This document shows positions 1 through 7,420 of a stretch of 64,000 nt of DNA, piece by piece. Position 1 is the first letter of the stretch; each line of letters opens with the position of its first letter. Position numbers and translations under genes: made by a program. A model generated the notes under the pieces. The model worked only from the letters and a program-made list of their open reading frames with translations. It was not told the DNA's origin and made no database searches. The DNA lies in the NCBI GenBank assembly GCA_965261925.1, contig OZ253486.1, forward strand, positions 1,736,001 to 1,800,000, in the 5' to 3' direction. This DNA comes from Bin87 sp965261925. GTDB lineage: Bacteria > Chloroflexota > Dehalococcoidia > Lucifugimonadales > UBA3495.

Positions 1-284
1 CCGCAGTCGGGACACTGCTCCACCACATGCTCCACGCGGTGGGTGGGCGTCATGCGGGCTCGGGCAAAGCCGTGAGGTCGGGGTTTGCGAGGTTCCTTGG
101 GACGTGCTGGCTCCCGGTCTGCTTTGGGTTTCAGACCGGGCATCCGGCGGGAGCCTTTGGGTTTGGCTTGCCCTTCCAACTGGGCAATGCATTTCTCCAG
201 CCGCTCAATGATGGCCTGCTGTCGGACGATGATGCCAATCAGAACATCCCGGTCGGCAGTCCTGAGATCGATTTCGGTATCCAT
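1..284 (-). CDS. IS66-family transposase (TnpC-like), N-terminal part
   Basis: The open frame starts at the ATG at 284 and is still open at base 1, giving 94 residues of the N-terminus. It contains a coiled-coil-like stretch (IIERLEKCIAQLEG), a basic Pro/Lys-rich linker (KPKGSRRMPGLKPK) and the beginning of the zinc-binding region (VVEQCPDC), which is the order seen in IS66 TnpC proteins. Unlike the copy at 7.2 kb it has no frameshift, so this copy may be intact outside the window. The family is recognised from these N-terminal features only, because the DDE catalytic domain lies beyond the edge. Confidence 0.7.
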   Translation of the reverse strand, partial: MDTEIDLRTADRDVLIGIIVRQQAIIERLEKCIAQLEGQAKPKGSRRMPGLKPKADREPARPKEPRKPRPHGFARARMTPTHRVEHVVEQCPDC

Positions 285-373
285 CCCAGTTATATGACAT
301 AACCACCGCCCCCAAAGCCAGCCACCCGCACACCAAGTTCCGCCAATTCGCCTCACCAACTCTGAACAGTTAC
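1..373 (-). mobile_element. IS66-family element, terminal part (runs off the window start)
   Basis: One end of an IS66-type insertion sequence. The terminal repeat lies at 350-373 and, read on the minus strand, begins GTAACTGTTC, which fits the GTAA start usual for IS66 ends. A transposase reading frame follows inward from 284 and continues past base 1. A decayed copy with about 80% similar sequence sits at 6.47-7.30 kb, and the similarity stops at the same GTAAC in both, which sets the element boundary. Whether the element is complete cannot be seen. Confidence 0.75.
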
Positions 374-1085
374 CTTTGAGCCTGTGAGTTGCGGATTGCA
401 GTCCCAGTGTGTCCAGGGCGGCGGGAATTGTACCCCACCGCGGTGGCTTTTCATCTGACCCGCGCTCAGCCGCCGGAAGTTTAGTGCCGCTTGCGCCTTA
501 CGCCCGCAGAAGCATGGGAACTCGAATGGCCTCTCCACTGCGGGAGGTGCTGCGGTCGAACCGGCATCCGCCCGCAGTGGACTTGGCGCGCGTCCTGGGT
601 GTCGGCTAACATTCCCGCCCGCCCGAAGTTCACGTAATGGGCCTTGAGCGAACCGCGACGGGTATCAAAAAGGGGCATTGCGGCCACCTTATCCAACCAA
701 TGCGCGTGAGCCTCCGCAAGACAACATAATGTCTACAACGGCGATCAAGGTTGCCGAAGAGCTTGGTTACGCATTGGTCGGCGAAACCATGCCAGACCCG
801 GATGCGACGCCGGAGTTGGGTTTGGTTGGTAATGGCCTCAAGCGCCAACGTCTCTCAGTGAGGCAATGCGCTTATTGTCGTTAATCAAGGATCTACATTT
901 CCCGTTGGTCAGGACGTCGACGCTTGGTAAATTTATCGCCGGAACCCAGTGATCTCCATTTGCCACCGCTCCAGCAGTGCCCGCTTCTCCCGCATATTCG
1001 ACAGCAACGCCTGCTCGGACGTCCTAACCCACCAACCTCAACCGACCCGGATTCTACTCAATGCCGATGCGGGTTTCGCCCTGGT
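374..1085. other. Intergenic stretch without a supported gene
   Basis: About 710 bases between the IS66 end and the phosphotransferase. Short open frames on both strands lack ribosome binding sites and family features. One of them (729-884, plus strand) starts with a plausible coding-like N-terminus, MSTTAIKVAEELGYALVG, but ends after 51 residues and may be a gene fragment. A copy of a 27-base motif that also occurs at 5.5 and 17.7 kb lies at 628-654. Confidence 0.5.
628..654 (-). repeat. Dispersed GGTTCGC motif, copy 1
   Basis: Read on the minus strand it is GGTTCGCTCAAGGCCCATTA followed by CGTGAAC. Related copies at 5534-5560 and 17685-17713 share GGTTCGC, CAA, GG and TTAC at the same spacing. 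Function unknown. Confidence 0.4.
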
Positions 1086-2183
1086 TTAGTTGGAAAGCAG
1101 CTCGGTGGCGGCAAGGTCGGATATGGCGGCGTCGAACCGTGCCAAGGTGTTGTGCAGGTACACGGTGGCCCGCTCACTTTCGAAATTGCAGTAGCCGCCC
1201 GTGATTATCCAGAAAACAAAGATTTCCAGCATCGACAGCCGGTAATCATGCCAGCACTCTTCAAACGAGTAGCCGCTCACGCCATTGTCCAGCAGGACGG
1301 TGTGGTAGGTGCGCAGCAGGTCCAACTCCACCTCCCCACGTTGCCGAGAGGGAAACGCCTCGCTGATGAAGGTGGCGACGTCGCAGGCGCCCCGGCCGCG
1401 CACGCAGAACTCCCAATCGAAAACCACCAGCGGTTGAGGATGCGCGTCGTTAGAGAAGAAGCAATTGTCGAGGCGATAGTCTCCGTGGACAATCGTCCTT
1501 GGGGACTTGGTAAGTAGGGCCTTTATCCTGGGCACCTCCAGGCTCAGTCGGTCCCCCAGCCGGCGCAAACCCGGAGGCATCCCGTCACCGGCCTTCTCGA
1601 TCAGAGACTTCCACGCCCCGGGGTATATCTCCTGGTAGGAGCCGGCTTCGGCATCCTTCAAAGGCATCCAGTGCAAGCCGTCCAAGCGAGAGCTCTCCCA
1701 CCAGGACGCCTGGAATCTGGCCAGCTGGACGATGGCGGCCCGGGCCTCGGCCATGGAGCAGCCGGCCACGCTATCGCCCTGGCGGGCGTGGCTCATGTCC
1801 TCCAGCAGCAGAACCGTGTGGCCGGTGGATGGGTCCACGCCGGAGTGGTAGCAACCAGGGGCCGGCAGGTGAGGGTTGACTGCCAACTCCTGATAGAACC
1901 TGACCTCGCGTCGGTTCTGCCCCAGCCGGTCGAAAACCGCTCTCAACAAAGGGTCCGCGGACGGCAGCTTGACGATCATGGCGGCTGGAAGATTGGGAAG
2001 GTCCGCGTCGTAGTCCAGCGTCACCCGAAACAGCCGGTTCATAAACCCCTTGCCCTCGGCGAGGGTCTCGGCCGAGTATCCGGTGACGGAAGCGCCTCCC
2101 GCGGCCCCTCTGCTCTGAAGGGCTTCGGTGAGCCAGACCAGCGTGATGTCCCGGAGATCTTTGGGAACCCTCAGGCCGCCCAT
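1086..2183 (-). CDS. Aminoglycoside-phosphotransferase-like kinase (APH / EcKL superfamily)
   Basis: A 365-residue small-molecule kinase fold protein expected to move the ATP gamma-phosphate to a hydroxyl of an unknown substrate in the cytoplasm. The catalytic-loop signature IVHGDYRLDNCFF is followed by VVFDWEFCVRG, which supplies the metal-binding aspartate (Brenner motif and DFG-like motif of the APH superfamily). The N-terminal lobe has VKLPSADPLLRAVF with a candidate ATP-binding lysine. The ATG at 2183 is preferred over the GTG at 2201 because AAGGA stands six bases before it. Length and the final AT-rich helix fit the DUF1679/ecdysteroid-kinase-like branch better than classical antibiotic kinases. 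It shares its strand with the methyltransferase, SDR and sulfatase upstream, so it may end a four-gene operon. Substrate not predictable. Confidence 0.75.
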   Translation of the reverse strand: MGGLRVPKDLRDITLVWLTEALQSRGAAGGASVTGYSAETLAEGKGFMNRLFRVTLDYDADLPNLPAAMIVKLPSADPLLRAVFDRLGQNRREVRFYQELAVNPHLPAPGCYHSGVDPSTGHTVLLLEDMSHARQGDSVAGCSMAEARAAIVQLARFQASWWESSRLDGLHWMPLKDAEAGSYQEIYPGAWKSLIEKAGDGMPPGLRRLGDRLSLEVPRIKALLTKSPRTIVHGDYRLDNCFFSNDAHPQPLVVFDWEFCVRGRGACDVATFISEAFPSRQRGEVELDLLRTYHTVLLDNGVSGYSFEECWHDYRLSMLEIFVFWIITGGYCNFESERATVYLHNTLARFDAAISDLAATELLSN

Positions 2184-2236
2184 CTCAGTCCTTGCGGTCA
2201 CCGCGTCGCTTCTGCGAAACCCGTGTGCCTAACCCC

Positions 2237-2929
2237 TCACCCGTCCTTGCGTGCGAAAAGGACACAATGGTCCATCGGCTTGGGGTCCTTGAAGTACATT
2301 ACGCCGCCCAGCTTGTCGCCTTCCGCCGGAACCACGCTGAGGCCCCGATCGATCAGGAGACCGAGCACCTCACCCGGGTCGTAAAGCTGGAAGGTCCGGT
2401 CGGCACCGTAGTCCCGGTCGTAGACCGTTGCGATGCCGCTCCCGGTCTTGAACATAAGCTGGAGCACGCCGCCGGCTTTCAGGAGCCTGGCAAACTCGGG
2501 CAGCGTGACCCCCAGGGCGGTGTCCGGGGCGATGTGCTGGATGACCGCGTTGCACAGGATGAAGTCGAAAGAGAGATCCGGATGGACAAGAGGCTGCCGA
2601 AGGTCGGTTACCGACACCCTATTGGCGATCTCGGGGTGAAGCCGGCGCGCTTCCTGGATGTTCTCCTCAACAGCATCCACCCCTTGAATGTCGTACCCCT
2701 TCTGCCAGTAGAAGAAGACATCACGGGCTCCCGCGCCGCAGCCGGCGTCCAGCCCCCGGGATCCGGCGGGAACCAACTCCTGGAGGCGGTCCATCAGGGC
2801 CGTGTCGCCCGTGAGCGCCGGGTGAGACATGTCGGTGTAAACCGACTGGATGAAGTTGTGGCTTACCGCGGCGTAACGCCGCGCGTGATCGCGATAAAAG
2901 GTCTCAGAAAAATCTGCACTTTGACTCAT
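2237..2929 (-). CDS. Class I SAM-dependent methyltransferase
   Basis: A 230-residue methyltransferase of the Rossmann type. Motif I is GLDAGCGAGARDVFF (residues about 58-72), motif II is the acidic IQGVDAVEEN, and the post-motif region FDFILCNAVIQHI matches the motif IV area of small-molecule methyltransferases (Methyltransf_11/25). The substrate cannot be told. The start chosen is the ATG of MSQSADFSE. This frame is open upstream into the last part of the SDR gene without a stop codon between them, so either translation starts afresh here or an SDR-methyltransferase read-through product exists. It lies 53 bases before the phosphotransferase start, consistent with one transcript. Confidence 0.8.
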   Translation of the reverse strand: MSQSADFSETFYRDHARRYAAVSHNFIQSVYTDMSHPALTGDTALMDRLQELVPAGSRGLDAGCGAGARDVFFYWQKGYDIQGVDAVEENIQEARRLHPEIANRVSVTDLRQPLVHPDLSFDFILCNAVIQHIAPDTALGVTLPEFARLLKAGGVLQLMFKTGSGIATVYDRDYGADRTFQLYDPGEVLGLLIDRGLSVVPAEGDKLGGVMYFKDPKPMDHCVLFARKDG

Positions 2930-3665
2930 CGTGGTAACACCATCCAACCGGTCGTAGGCACACACGCCGAAGATGTCGATGAACTGTCCGGTCATGACTT
3001 CGGGCGCGTGAGCCGTCAGGTAAAGGGCTGCCTGCGCTATCTGTTCCTCCGTTATCCAATCGGGGTTTCCCTGGAGATCATACGCCCTGGCCATGTCGGT
3101 ATCCACCCAGTCGGGATTGATGCCGTTGGCCCGGATGCCGTGGGAACGCCGGGAGTGGGCCAGCGAGGCGGTATAGCCCACCACGCCCCATTTTGACGTT
3201 GCATAAGCTCCGTAATCGCCCTCAGGCAAACGGCCGGATGACGACCGATGTTGACGATAACGCCCTTCTTCCTCTGCATCATATGCGGTATCACCGCGCG
3301 ATAAACGAGGAACATGCCCCGCAGGTTGGTGTTCATCACCTCGTCCCATTGGTCGATCGTGGTGGCCCAAACAGGGGTGTCATAGGTGATGACGCCGGCG
3401 TTGTTACCAGCGCGTCAATCTGTCCCCAAGTCCGAATGACCTGCCTCGCCACCCGACCCGCATCGTCGGACCGGGTCACGTCGAGCGCGAAGGCCTCCGC
3501 CGCTCCTCCACTCGCCCGTATCTCATCGACCACCTGGGTCAGCAGGTGCGTGTTGCGTCCGGTCACGATGGTACGCGCGCCCTCACCGGCAAAGGCCAGG
3601 GCAATGGCTCGGCCGATGCCCCGTCCGGCGCCTGTAATCAACGCCACTTTACCTGTGAGCAACAT
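2930..3665 (-). pseudogene. Short-chain dehydrogenase/reductase, broken by two frameshifts
   Basis: Pieces of one SDR are spread over three minus-strand frames. The first holds the cofactor motif TGAGRGIG near residue 12 after the start MLLTGKVALITG (ATG 3665). Inserting one base near 3399 restores ALVNNAGVIT. A second one-base loss near 3247 separates VIVNIG from SSGRLPEGDYGAYATSKWG, which carries the catalytic Tyr and Lys (YxxxK). The end, MTGQFIDIFG, runs on without a stop into the methyltransferase. With both bases restored the protein would be about 240 residues, normal for the family. Two single-base losses could be real decay or assembly errors. As written the gene cannot make an active enzyme. 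Confidence 0.75.
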
Positions 3666-3752
3666 CCGTTGTTTCTTACCCGCCCTGGTATGCTCGTCCG
3701 ATAGAGGCTCGCGATCCGCCGAATTTGCATCGCCCAAAGAACCGCCTCGGAG

Positions 3753-5147
3753 CTAAATTCGCAGGTCTAATCGAGGTGTCAGCAGGCGGTCGGGCACCTG
3801 GGTCTCGCGCATGAACCGGACCAGGAACTGATGCATTTCCCGCGCAATGTCCCCGTGGGTTCCTATCACGTTCTGGAGCTGGCGCGGATCGGAGGTCAGA
3901 TGGTAGAGCTCCGAGACACCCTCCTGGGGGCTGTAGAGTAGGCTCCACTCTCCGGAGGTGACGGTGGTGACGGGATAATCCGAGAGGGGACGGAGCAGGT
4001 TGTCCACGGAATGGACCGGATCACCCGGGTTCGCGAAGGGAATGCTGCTGATCACGTACTCCCTCCCCGAAATCGAACCGTCCCTCATCCCGGGCGCGAG
4101 AGACCTGCCTTGGACGAAATCGGGGATGTCCATCTCCATGAGGTCTAGCACGGTCGGCATGACATCTATCGCGGAGCTCAGGCCCTGGTACACTCCCACG
4201 GGCAGTCCGGGCACGCGGATCAAAAGCGGGATGTGGATGAGCTCCTCGAAAAGGGGAGAATGGGCCCAGGTCGATCCCGGCTCTCCGTATGGCCGGAGGG
4301 TCCCGTCCGGGAACTTGCCAGAGTTCATCTTGCCAAAAAGGCCGCCGTGCTCCCCAAAGTAAAAGCCGTGATCCGTGGTGAAAATCACCGCAGTCCGGTC
4401 GGTCAGGCCCATGTTCTCGACCGACTTCAACAGGAATCCCAGCCACGTGTCGACCATGGTGATCTCGCCGCAATACGTGGCATGACCCTTCCGCAACGTG
4501 TCCTCCTCGTATCCGGGCACATCGTGCCAATTTCCGTACAACGGAAGCACCAACTCGCCGTTGTATTCGGGCCGGTAGAGTTCCGTGTAATAGGAAGGCG
4601 CGTCCCAGGGTTCGTGGGGATCCCAGGTGTCAACGTAGAGAAAAAAGTCCTCCTTGTAGTGTTGCTCCAACCACCGCATGGCCGTCATGAAGGTGCGCGG
4701 GGCGTTGTGGTCCGATTCGTACCGCCATGCTGCCCGGACGTCCTGGGATTCGTGATGATAGCCGGGCTGCGGGATCATAGACCACAGGGTATCCTGCCCT
4801 CGGTTCATGAAGAAGGACTGAAACCCCCGGTCGTAGTTCATCCCATCCCTCAAATAGTAGGGGGTGTCCACCGATGCCGCCGTATGAAAGCCGCGGCCAG
4901 CCAGCAGATCCGCCAGAGTGGTCACTTCCGCCGGTAGAGGCTCCCACCCCATGAATGACATCGTCCAGCGGCCCGTTTGATGGTCCGCCCTGGTGGGCAT
5001 GGTGGGAAATCCGGCCGAGTAGTGCTGTTCGAACCGGATCGATCTGGCCGCCAGCGTATCGAGGGAGGGCGTTCGAATGGTCGGATTGCCGTAAGCGCCG
5101 ATGTGATCCCTGCGGAAGGTGTCCGCAACAATCCAGATGACGTTCAT
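3753..5147 (-). CDS. Sulfatase-like hydrolase of the alkaline phosphatase superfamily
   Basis: A 464-residue sulfatase-fold enzyme expected to hydrolyse sulfate or phosphate esters. The metal-binding start WIVADTFRRDHIGAYGN, the segment FLYVDTWDPHEPW and the later FTTDHGFYFGEHG match metal and substrate ligands of arylsulfatase-type proteins. At the place of the C/S-x-P-S-R maturation signature the sequence reads TMPTR, so the residue normally turned into formylglycine is threonine. That points to a direct Thr nucleophile, as in phosphodiesterase-like relatives, rather than a classical sulfatase. The ATG at 5147 is chosen because AAAGGAG lies eight bases before it. The GTG at 5156 is the alternative. 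No signal peptide is visible, so it is probably cytoplasmic. It begins the minus-strand cluster with SDR, methyltransferase and kinase. Confidence 0.85.
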   Translation of the reverse strand: MNVIWIVADTFRRDHIGAYGNPTIRTPSLDTLAARSIRFEQHYSAGFPTMPTRADHQTGRWTMSFMGWEPLPAEVTTLADLLAGRGFHTAASVDTPYYLRDGMNYDRGFQSFFMNRGQDTLWSMIPQPGYHHESQDVRAAWRYESDHNAPRTFMTAMRWLEQHYKEDFFLYVDTWDPHEPWDAPSYYTELYRPEYNGELVLPLYGNWHDVPGYEEDTLRKGHATYCGEITMVDTWLGFLLKSVENMGLTDRTAVIFTTDHGFYFGEHGGLFGKMNSGKFPDGTLRPYGEPGSTWAHSPLFEELIHIPLLIRVPGLPVGVYQGLSSAIDVMPTVLDLMEMDIPDFVQGRSLAPGMRDGSISGREYVISSIPFANPGDPVHSVDNLLRPLSDYPVTTVTSGEWSLLYSPQEGVSELYHLTSDPRQLQNVIGTHGDIAREMHQFLVRFMRETQVPDRLLTPRLDLRI

Positions 5148-5260
5148 CGTGTACACTCCTTTGGTTCATTGGCGATATACATTCCACGAATTGCCGTATC
5201 TACCGTTTTGCAAAGCCTGTAGGCCGCCAATGTTACGACAACATGCTCAGCTTGCGCACT

Positions 5261-5284
5261 GCCTCAAATCAAATGTTACCGAAA
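5261..5284 (-). repeat. Dispersed IS66-end-like repeat, copy b
   Basis: Read on the minus strand it is TTTCGGTAACATTTGATTTG followed by AGGC. It matches the core of the repeats at 6452, 10636, 11237 and 50752. The TGAGGC side, which points into an element at complete IS66 ends, faces left here toward the sulfatase gene. No element body is seen next to it. Confidence 0.5.
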
Positions 5285-5362
5285 AAGCGGGTGGCGTACC
5301 GGCCCTTCCTCGACTATTCGCTGAACAACGTCGGCGACCCTTTTCGCAACAGCGACTACTGG
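5285..5362 (+). pseudogene. Fragment resembling a PLP-dependent histidine decarboxylase
   Basis: A short open stretch reads YRPFLDYSLNNVGDPFRNSD, which resembles the LNNxGDPFxxSxY segment near the N-terminus of bacterial pyridoxal-phosphate histidine decarboxylases. The similarity ends after the tyrosine and nothing of the catalytic domain follows. It sits directly next to a dispersed repeat, so it may be what is left of a gene after an insertion or deletion. Recognised by eye from one motif only. Confidence 0.3.
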
Positions 5363-5533
5363 TCCAAGCGTTTGCCGTGGACGACCGCGAAAAAGACGCA
5401 GCCGCCATCAGGGGCGCCACCATCCTCTGAAGCTGGCCGGAGAGCCGATTTCTCGGAGCGTGTTGTCTGTCGCAATCAGGCTGGTGCTGGAAATGTCCGA
5501 ATGGGGCACTTCACGTAGCCCGCGTTTCACGAC

Positions 5534-5560
5534 GTTGATGTAACGACCCTTGTGCGAACC
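5534..5560 (-). repeat. Dispersed GGTTCGC motif, copy 2
   Basis: Minus-strand reading GGTTCGCACAAGGGTCGTTA then CATCAAC. Related to copies at 628-654 and 17685-17713. It lies about 190 bases before the higBA1 promoter. The 17.7-kb copy lies about 50 bases before the higBA2 promoter. Confidence 0.4.
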
Positions 5561-5746
5561 GAACGAGTATCGATAGGGCTCGTTCTCACCGTGGATATGC
5601 CCAAGCTGTTCGCCGGTCAAAATGCCATTGAAATCGGTGGTCAGCCTTGGCATCCAGGGCGACCACTTTCTGTAGTCGAAGCTGCCTGCTGATAGACGCC
5701 GCCCTGCAGCGGATTTTGCCGGCTTTATCTATGCCGTAAGGCAAAC

Positions 5747-5776
5747 TTGACGGCTGACGTCAAGCGTCTCTACACT
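5747..5776 (+). promoter_or_regulatory. higBA1 promoter with palindromic operator
   Basis: A -35 box TTGACG (5747-5752) and a -10 box TACACT (5771-5776) are 18 bases apart. Between them lies the palindrome TGACGTCA (5755-5762), a likely HigA binding site for autoregulation. The same three elements with the same spacing precede higBA2 at 17.76 kb although the bases around them differ, which supports function. The -10 box is 9 bases from the higB ATG, so the messenger would have almost no leader. Confidence 0.65.
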
Positions 5777-5785
5777 GGCCTCGCA

Positions 5786-6070
5786 ATGATCCAAAGCTAT
5801 CGGGAGCGACGGACTGAGGCATTCGCGGCCGGAGACTATCTTCCAGCGCTTCAGAGCATTGAGCAGCAAGCGGCGCGCCGCCTTTCGATTCTAAACGCGG
5901 CCAGATCTTTGGATACGATGAGGACCCTGCGCGGCAACCGGCTGGAAACATTGAGGGGAGATCGGCCCGGGCACTACTCCATGACGATCAATCGTCAATG
6001 GCGCATTTGTTTCAGTTGGCCTGAGGGTCAGGCGGGGCCATCCGACGTCGAGATTGTGAACTATCACTGA
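5786..6070 (+). CDS. higB: HigB-type toxin (RelE superfamily), copy 1
   Basis: A 94-residue toxin of the HigB (proteic killer) family, which cleaves messenger RNA on the ribosome when freed from its antitoxin. The features are the start MIQSYRERRTEAF, the middle RRLSILNAARSLDTM and the conserved end YSMTINRQWRICFSW ... DVEIVNYH, where the arginine, tryptophan and terminal histidine match the family. The ATG at 5786 is chosen over an upstream start because it gives the standard family N-terminus and is the only start downstream of the -10 box. The antitoxin gene follows 16 bases later, which is the usual higBA order with the toxin first. This is the only intact higB of the three copies in the window. 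Confidence 0.9.
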   Translation: MIQSYRERRTEAFAAGDYLPALQSIEQQAARRLSILNAARSLDTMRTLRGNRLETLRGDRPGHYSMTINRQWRICFSWPEGQAGPSDVEIVNYH

Positions 6071-6086
6071 GAGGGAGCTGGCGACC

Positions 6087-6377
6087 ATGTTGAGACGGGC
6101 CGTACATCCAGGGGAAATCCTGAAAGATGAGCTGGAGGTGAGGGGTGTGTCGCCGGCGAGTTTTGCCAGGCAGATCGACGTGCCGCCCAATCGGATCAGC
6201 CAGATTATGGCCGGGAAGCGTGCGGTTACCGGCGACAGCGCCCTGAGGTTCGGCCACTGGTTTAGCACGGACCCCCAGTTCTGGCTGAATCTGCAGGCTC
6301 AGCACCACCTGGCGGTCGCCGACCAGTTGGTGGGGGAGAAGGTGCGTGTGCTGCCCACCGCGGCCGTCGGCGAATAG
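6087..6377 (+). CDS. higA: HigA-type antitoxin (XRE HTH), copy 1
   Basis: A 96-residue antitoxin with an XRE/Cro-type helix-turn-helix, PASFARQIDVPPNRISQIMA, followed by the family-typical GKRAVTGDSALRFGHWF and FWLNLQ segments. It binds and neutralises HigB and represses the shared promoter, probably through the TGACGTCA site at 5755-5762. GAGAGGGAG upstream of the ATG serves as ribosome binding site. Close relatives lie at 18.1 kb and, broken, at 60.8 kb. Confidence 0.9.
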   Translation: MLRRAVHPGEILKDELEVRGVSPASFARQIDVPPNRISQIMAGKRAVTGDSALRFGHWFSTDPQFWLNLQAQHHLAVADQLVGEKVRVLPTAAVGE

Positions 6378-6451
6378 CATGGTGTCCGGCGCCAGGATGC
6401 TCGGACATGACCCGGGTGCAACGCAGGATTTAGCACTGGTTGGCAGCAACC

Positions 6452-6492
6452 CCAAGTGCTAATATTTCGGTAACATTCTTCAATGAGGCAAC
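6452..6492 (+). repeat. Inverted repeat c (left end of the 6.45-10.68 kb segment)
   Basis: Begins CCAAGTGCTAATATTTCGGT and ends TGAGGCAAC. Its reverse complement occurs at 10636-10676 with 32 of 41 positions identical, including the outer CCAAGTGCTA, which is not part of the GTAAC-bounded IS66 ends at 373 and 7299. Confidence 0.6.
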
Positions 6493-7299
6493 ACGCCGGC
6501 AGGACTTATCGTCGTTCATCATTATGTCCGTACTCCCACCAGCCCATCTCATCGGTGTGGACTGCTGGGTTGCCTCGGACCTGTTCCAGTATGTCCGCGC
6601 CACCCGTTGGGCCGCCAGCCGCCTTCTGTGTGGCCTCCACGATGGCCCCTAAGCTCAGGCTCAGCCCATGCACGGTACCAGGCCACCGGATGGTGCGGAA
6701 GGGCAGTCTGGTCTCCTCCCGCAGGGCCACAAACAGGCTGATGACGTTTATCGCCAGGGGCTGTCGTCCCATCACCACGCCGTCCCAGTTGCGCCTTGGG
6801 AATACAGCAGCGTCGGCAGCGGGGACAGGTGTGGGCCATATAAACGTGCTCGGTTACCTGAGCCGGAGCCTGAGGCAGGTCGATCAACTCCCGAGTGCGC
6901 TGGGCCCAACCCCCAAACAACTGGGTCCCGCAGTCGGGACAGTTCTCCAGAGCGTGCTCCACTCGGTGGGTGGGCGTCATGCGCGCTCGGGCAAAGCCGT
7001 GGCGGCGAGGCTTGCGTGGACCTTTGGACTGGGCTGGCTTCCCGTCGCCTTTGGGTTTCAGACCCGGCATCCGGCGGGAGCCTGTGGGTTTGGCTTGCCC
7101 TTCCAACTGGGCAATCCGTTTCTCCAACCGTTCAATGACCGCCTGCTACCGGACGATGATGCCAATGAGAACATACCGGCGACTGTCCGAAGATCAATTT
7201 CGGTATCCATCCCAGTTATATGACAAAACCAACCCTCGCAGCGCCAGCCACCCGCAAACCAGGCTCGGCCAATTCGCCTCACCAACTCGGAACAGTTAC
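6471..7299 (-). pseudogene. Decayed IS66-family element with broken transposase
   Basis: Bounded by GTAAC-type ends at 6471 and 7299. On the minus strand the transposase start is recognisable (MDTEIDLRT at 7210) but shifts frame within 15 codons and meets a TAG. It reappears as MEKRIAQLEG...HRVEHALENCPDC and TCPRCRRCCIP (zinc region), and shifts again before the catalytic entry VHTDEMGWWEYG near 6530. The rest of the DDE domain is missing. At about 830 bp it is an internally deleted relic of the element type seen at 1-373. Confidence 0.8.
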
Positions 7300-7420
7300 G
7301 ATATCTGTGACTACATTTTACTTGACTTGAGAACATTGTAAGATTGACCGTCGAACGCTAAAACCACCACATTTTCGCTCGTTTTGCTTGATTACTACTG
7401 GGTAAGCTGGAGGTTGTGTC

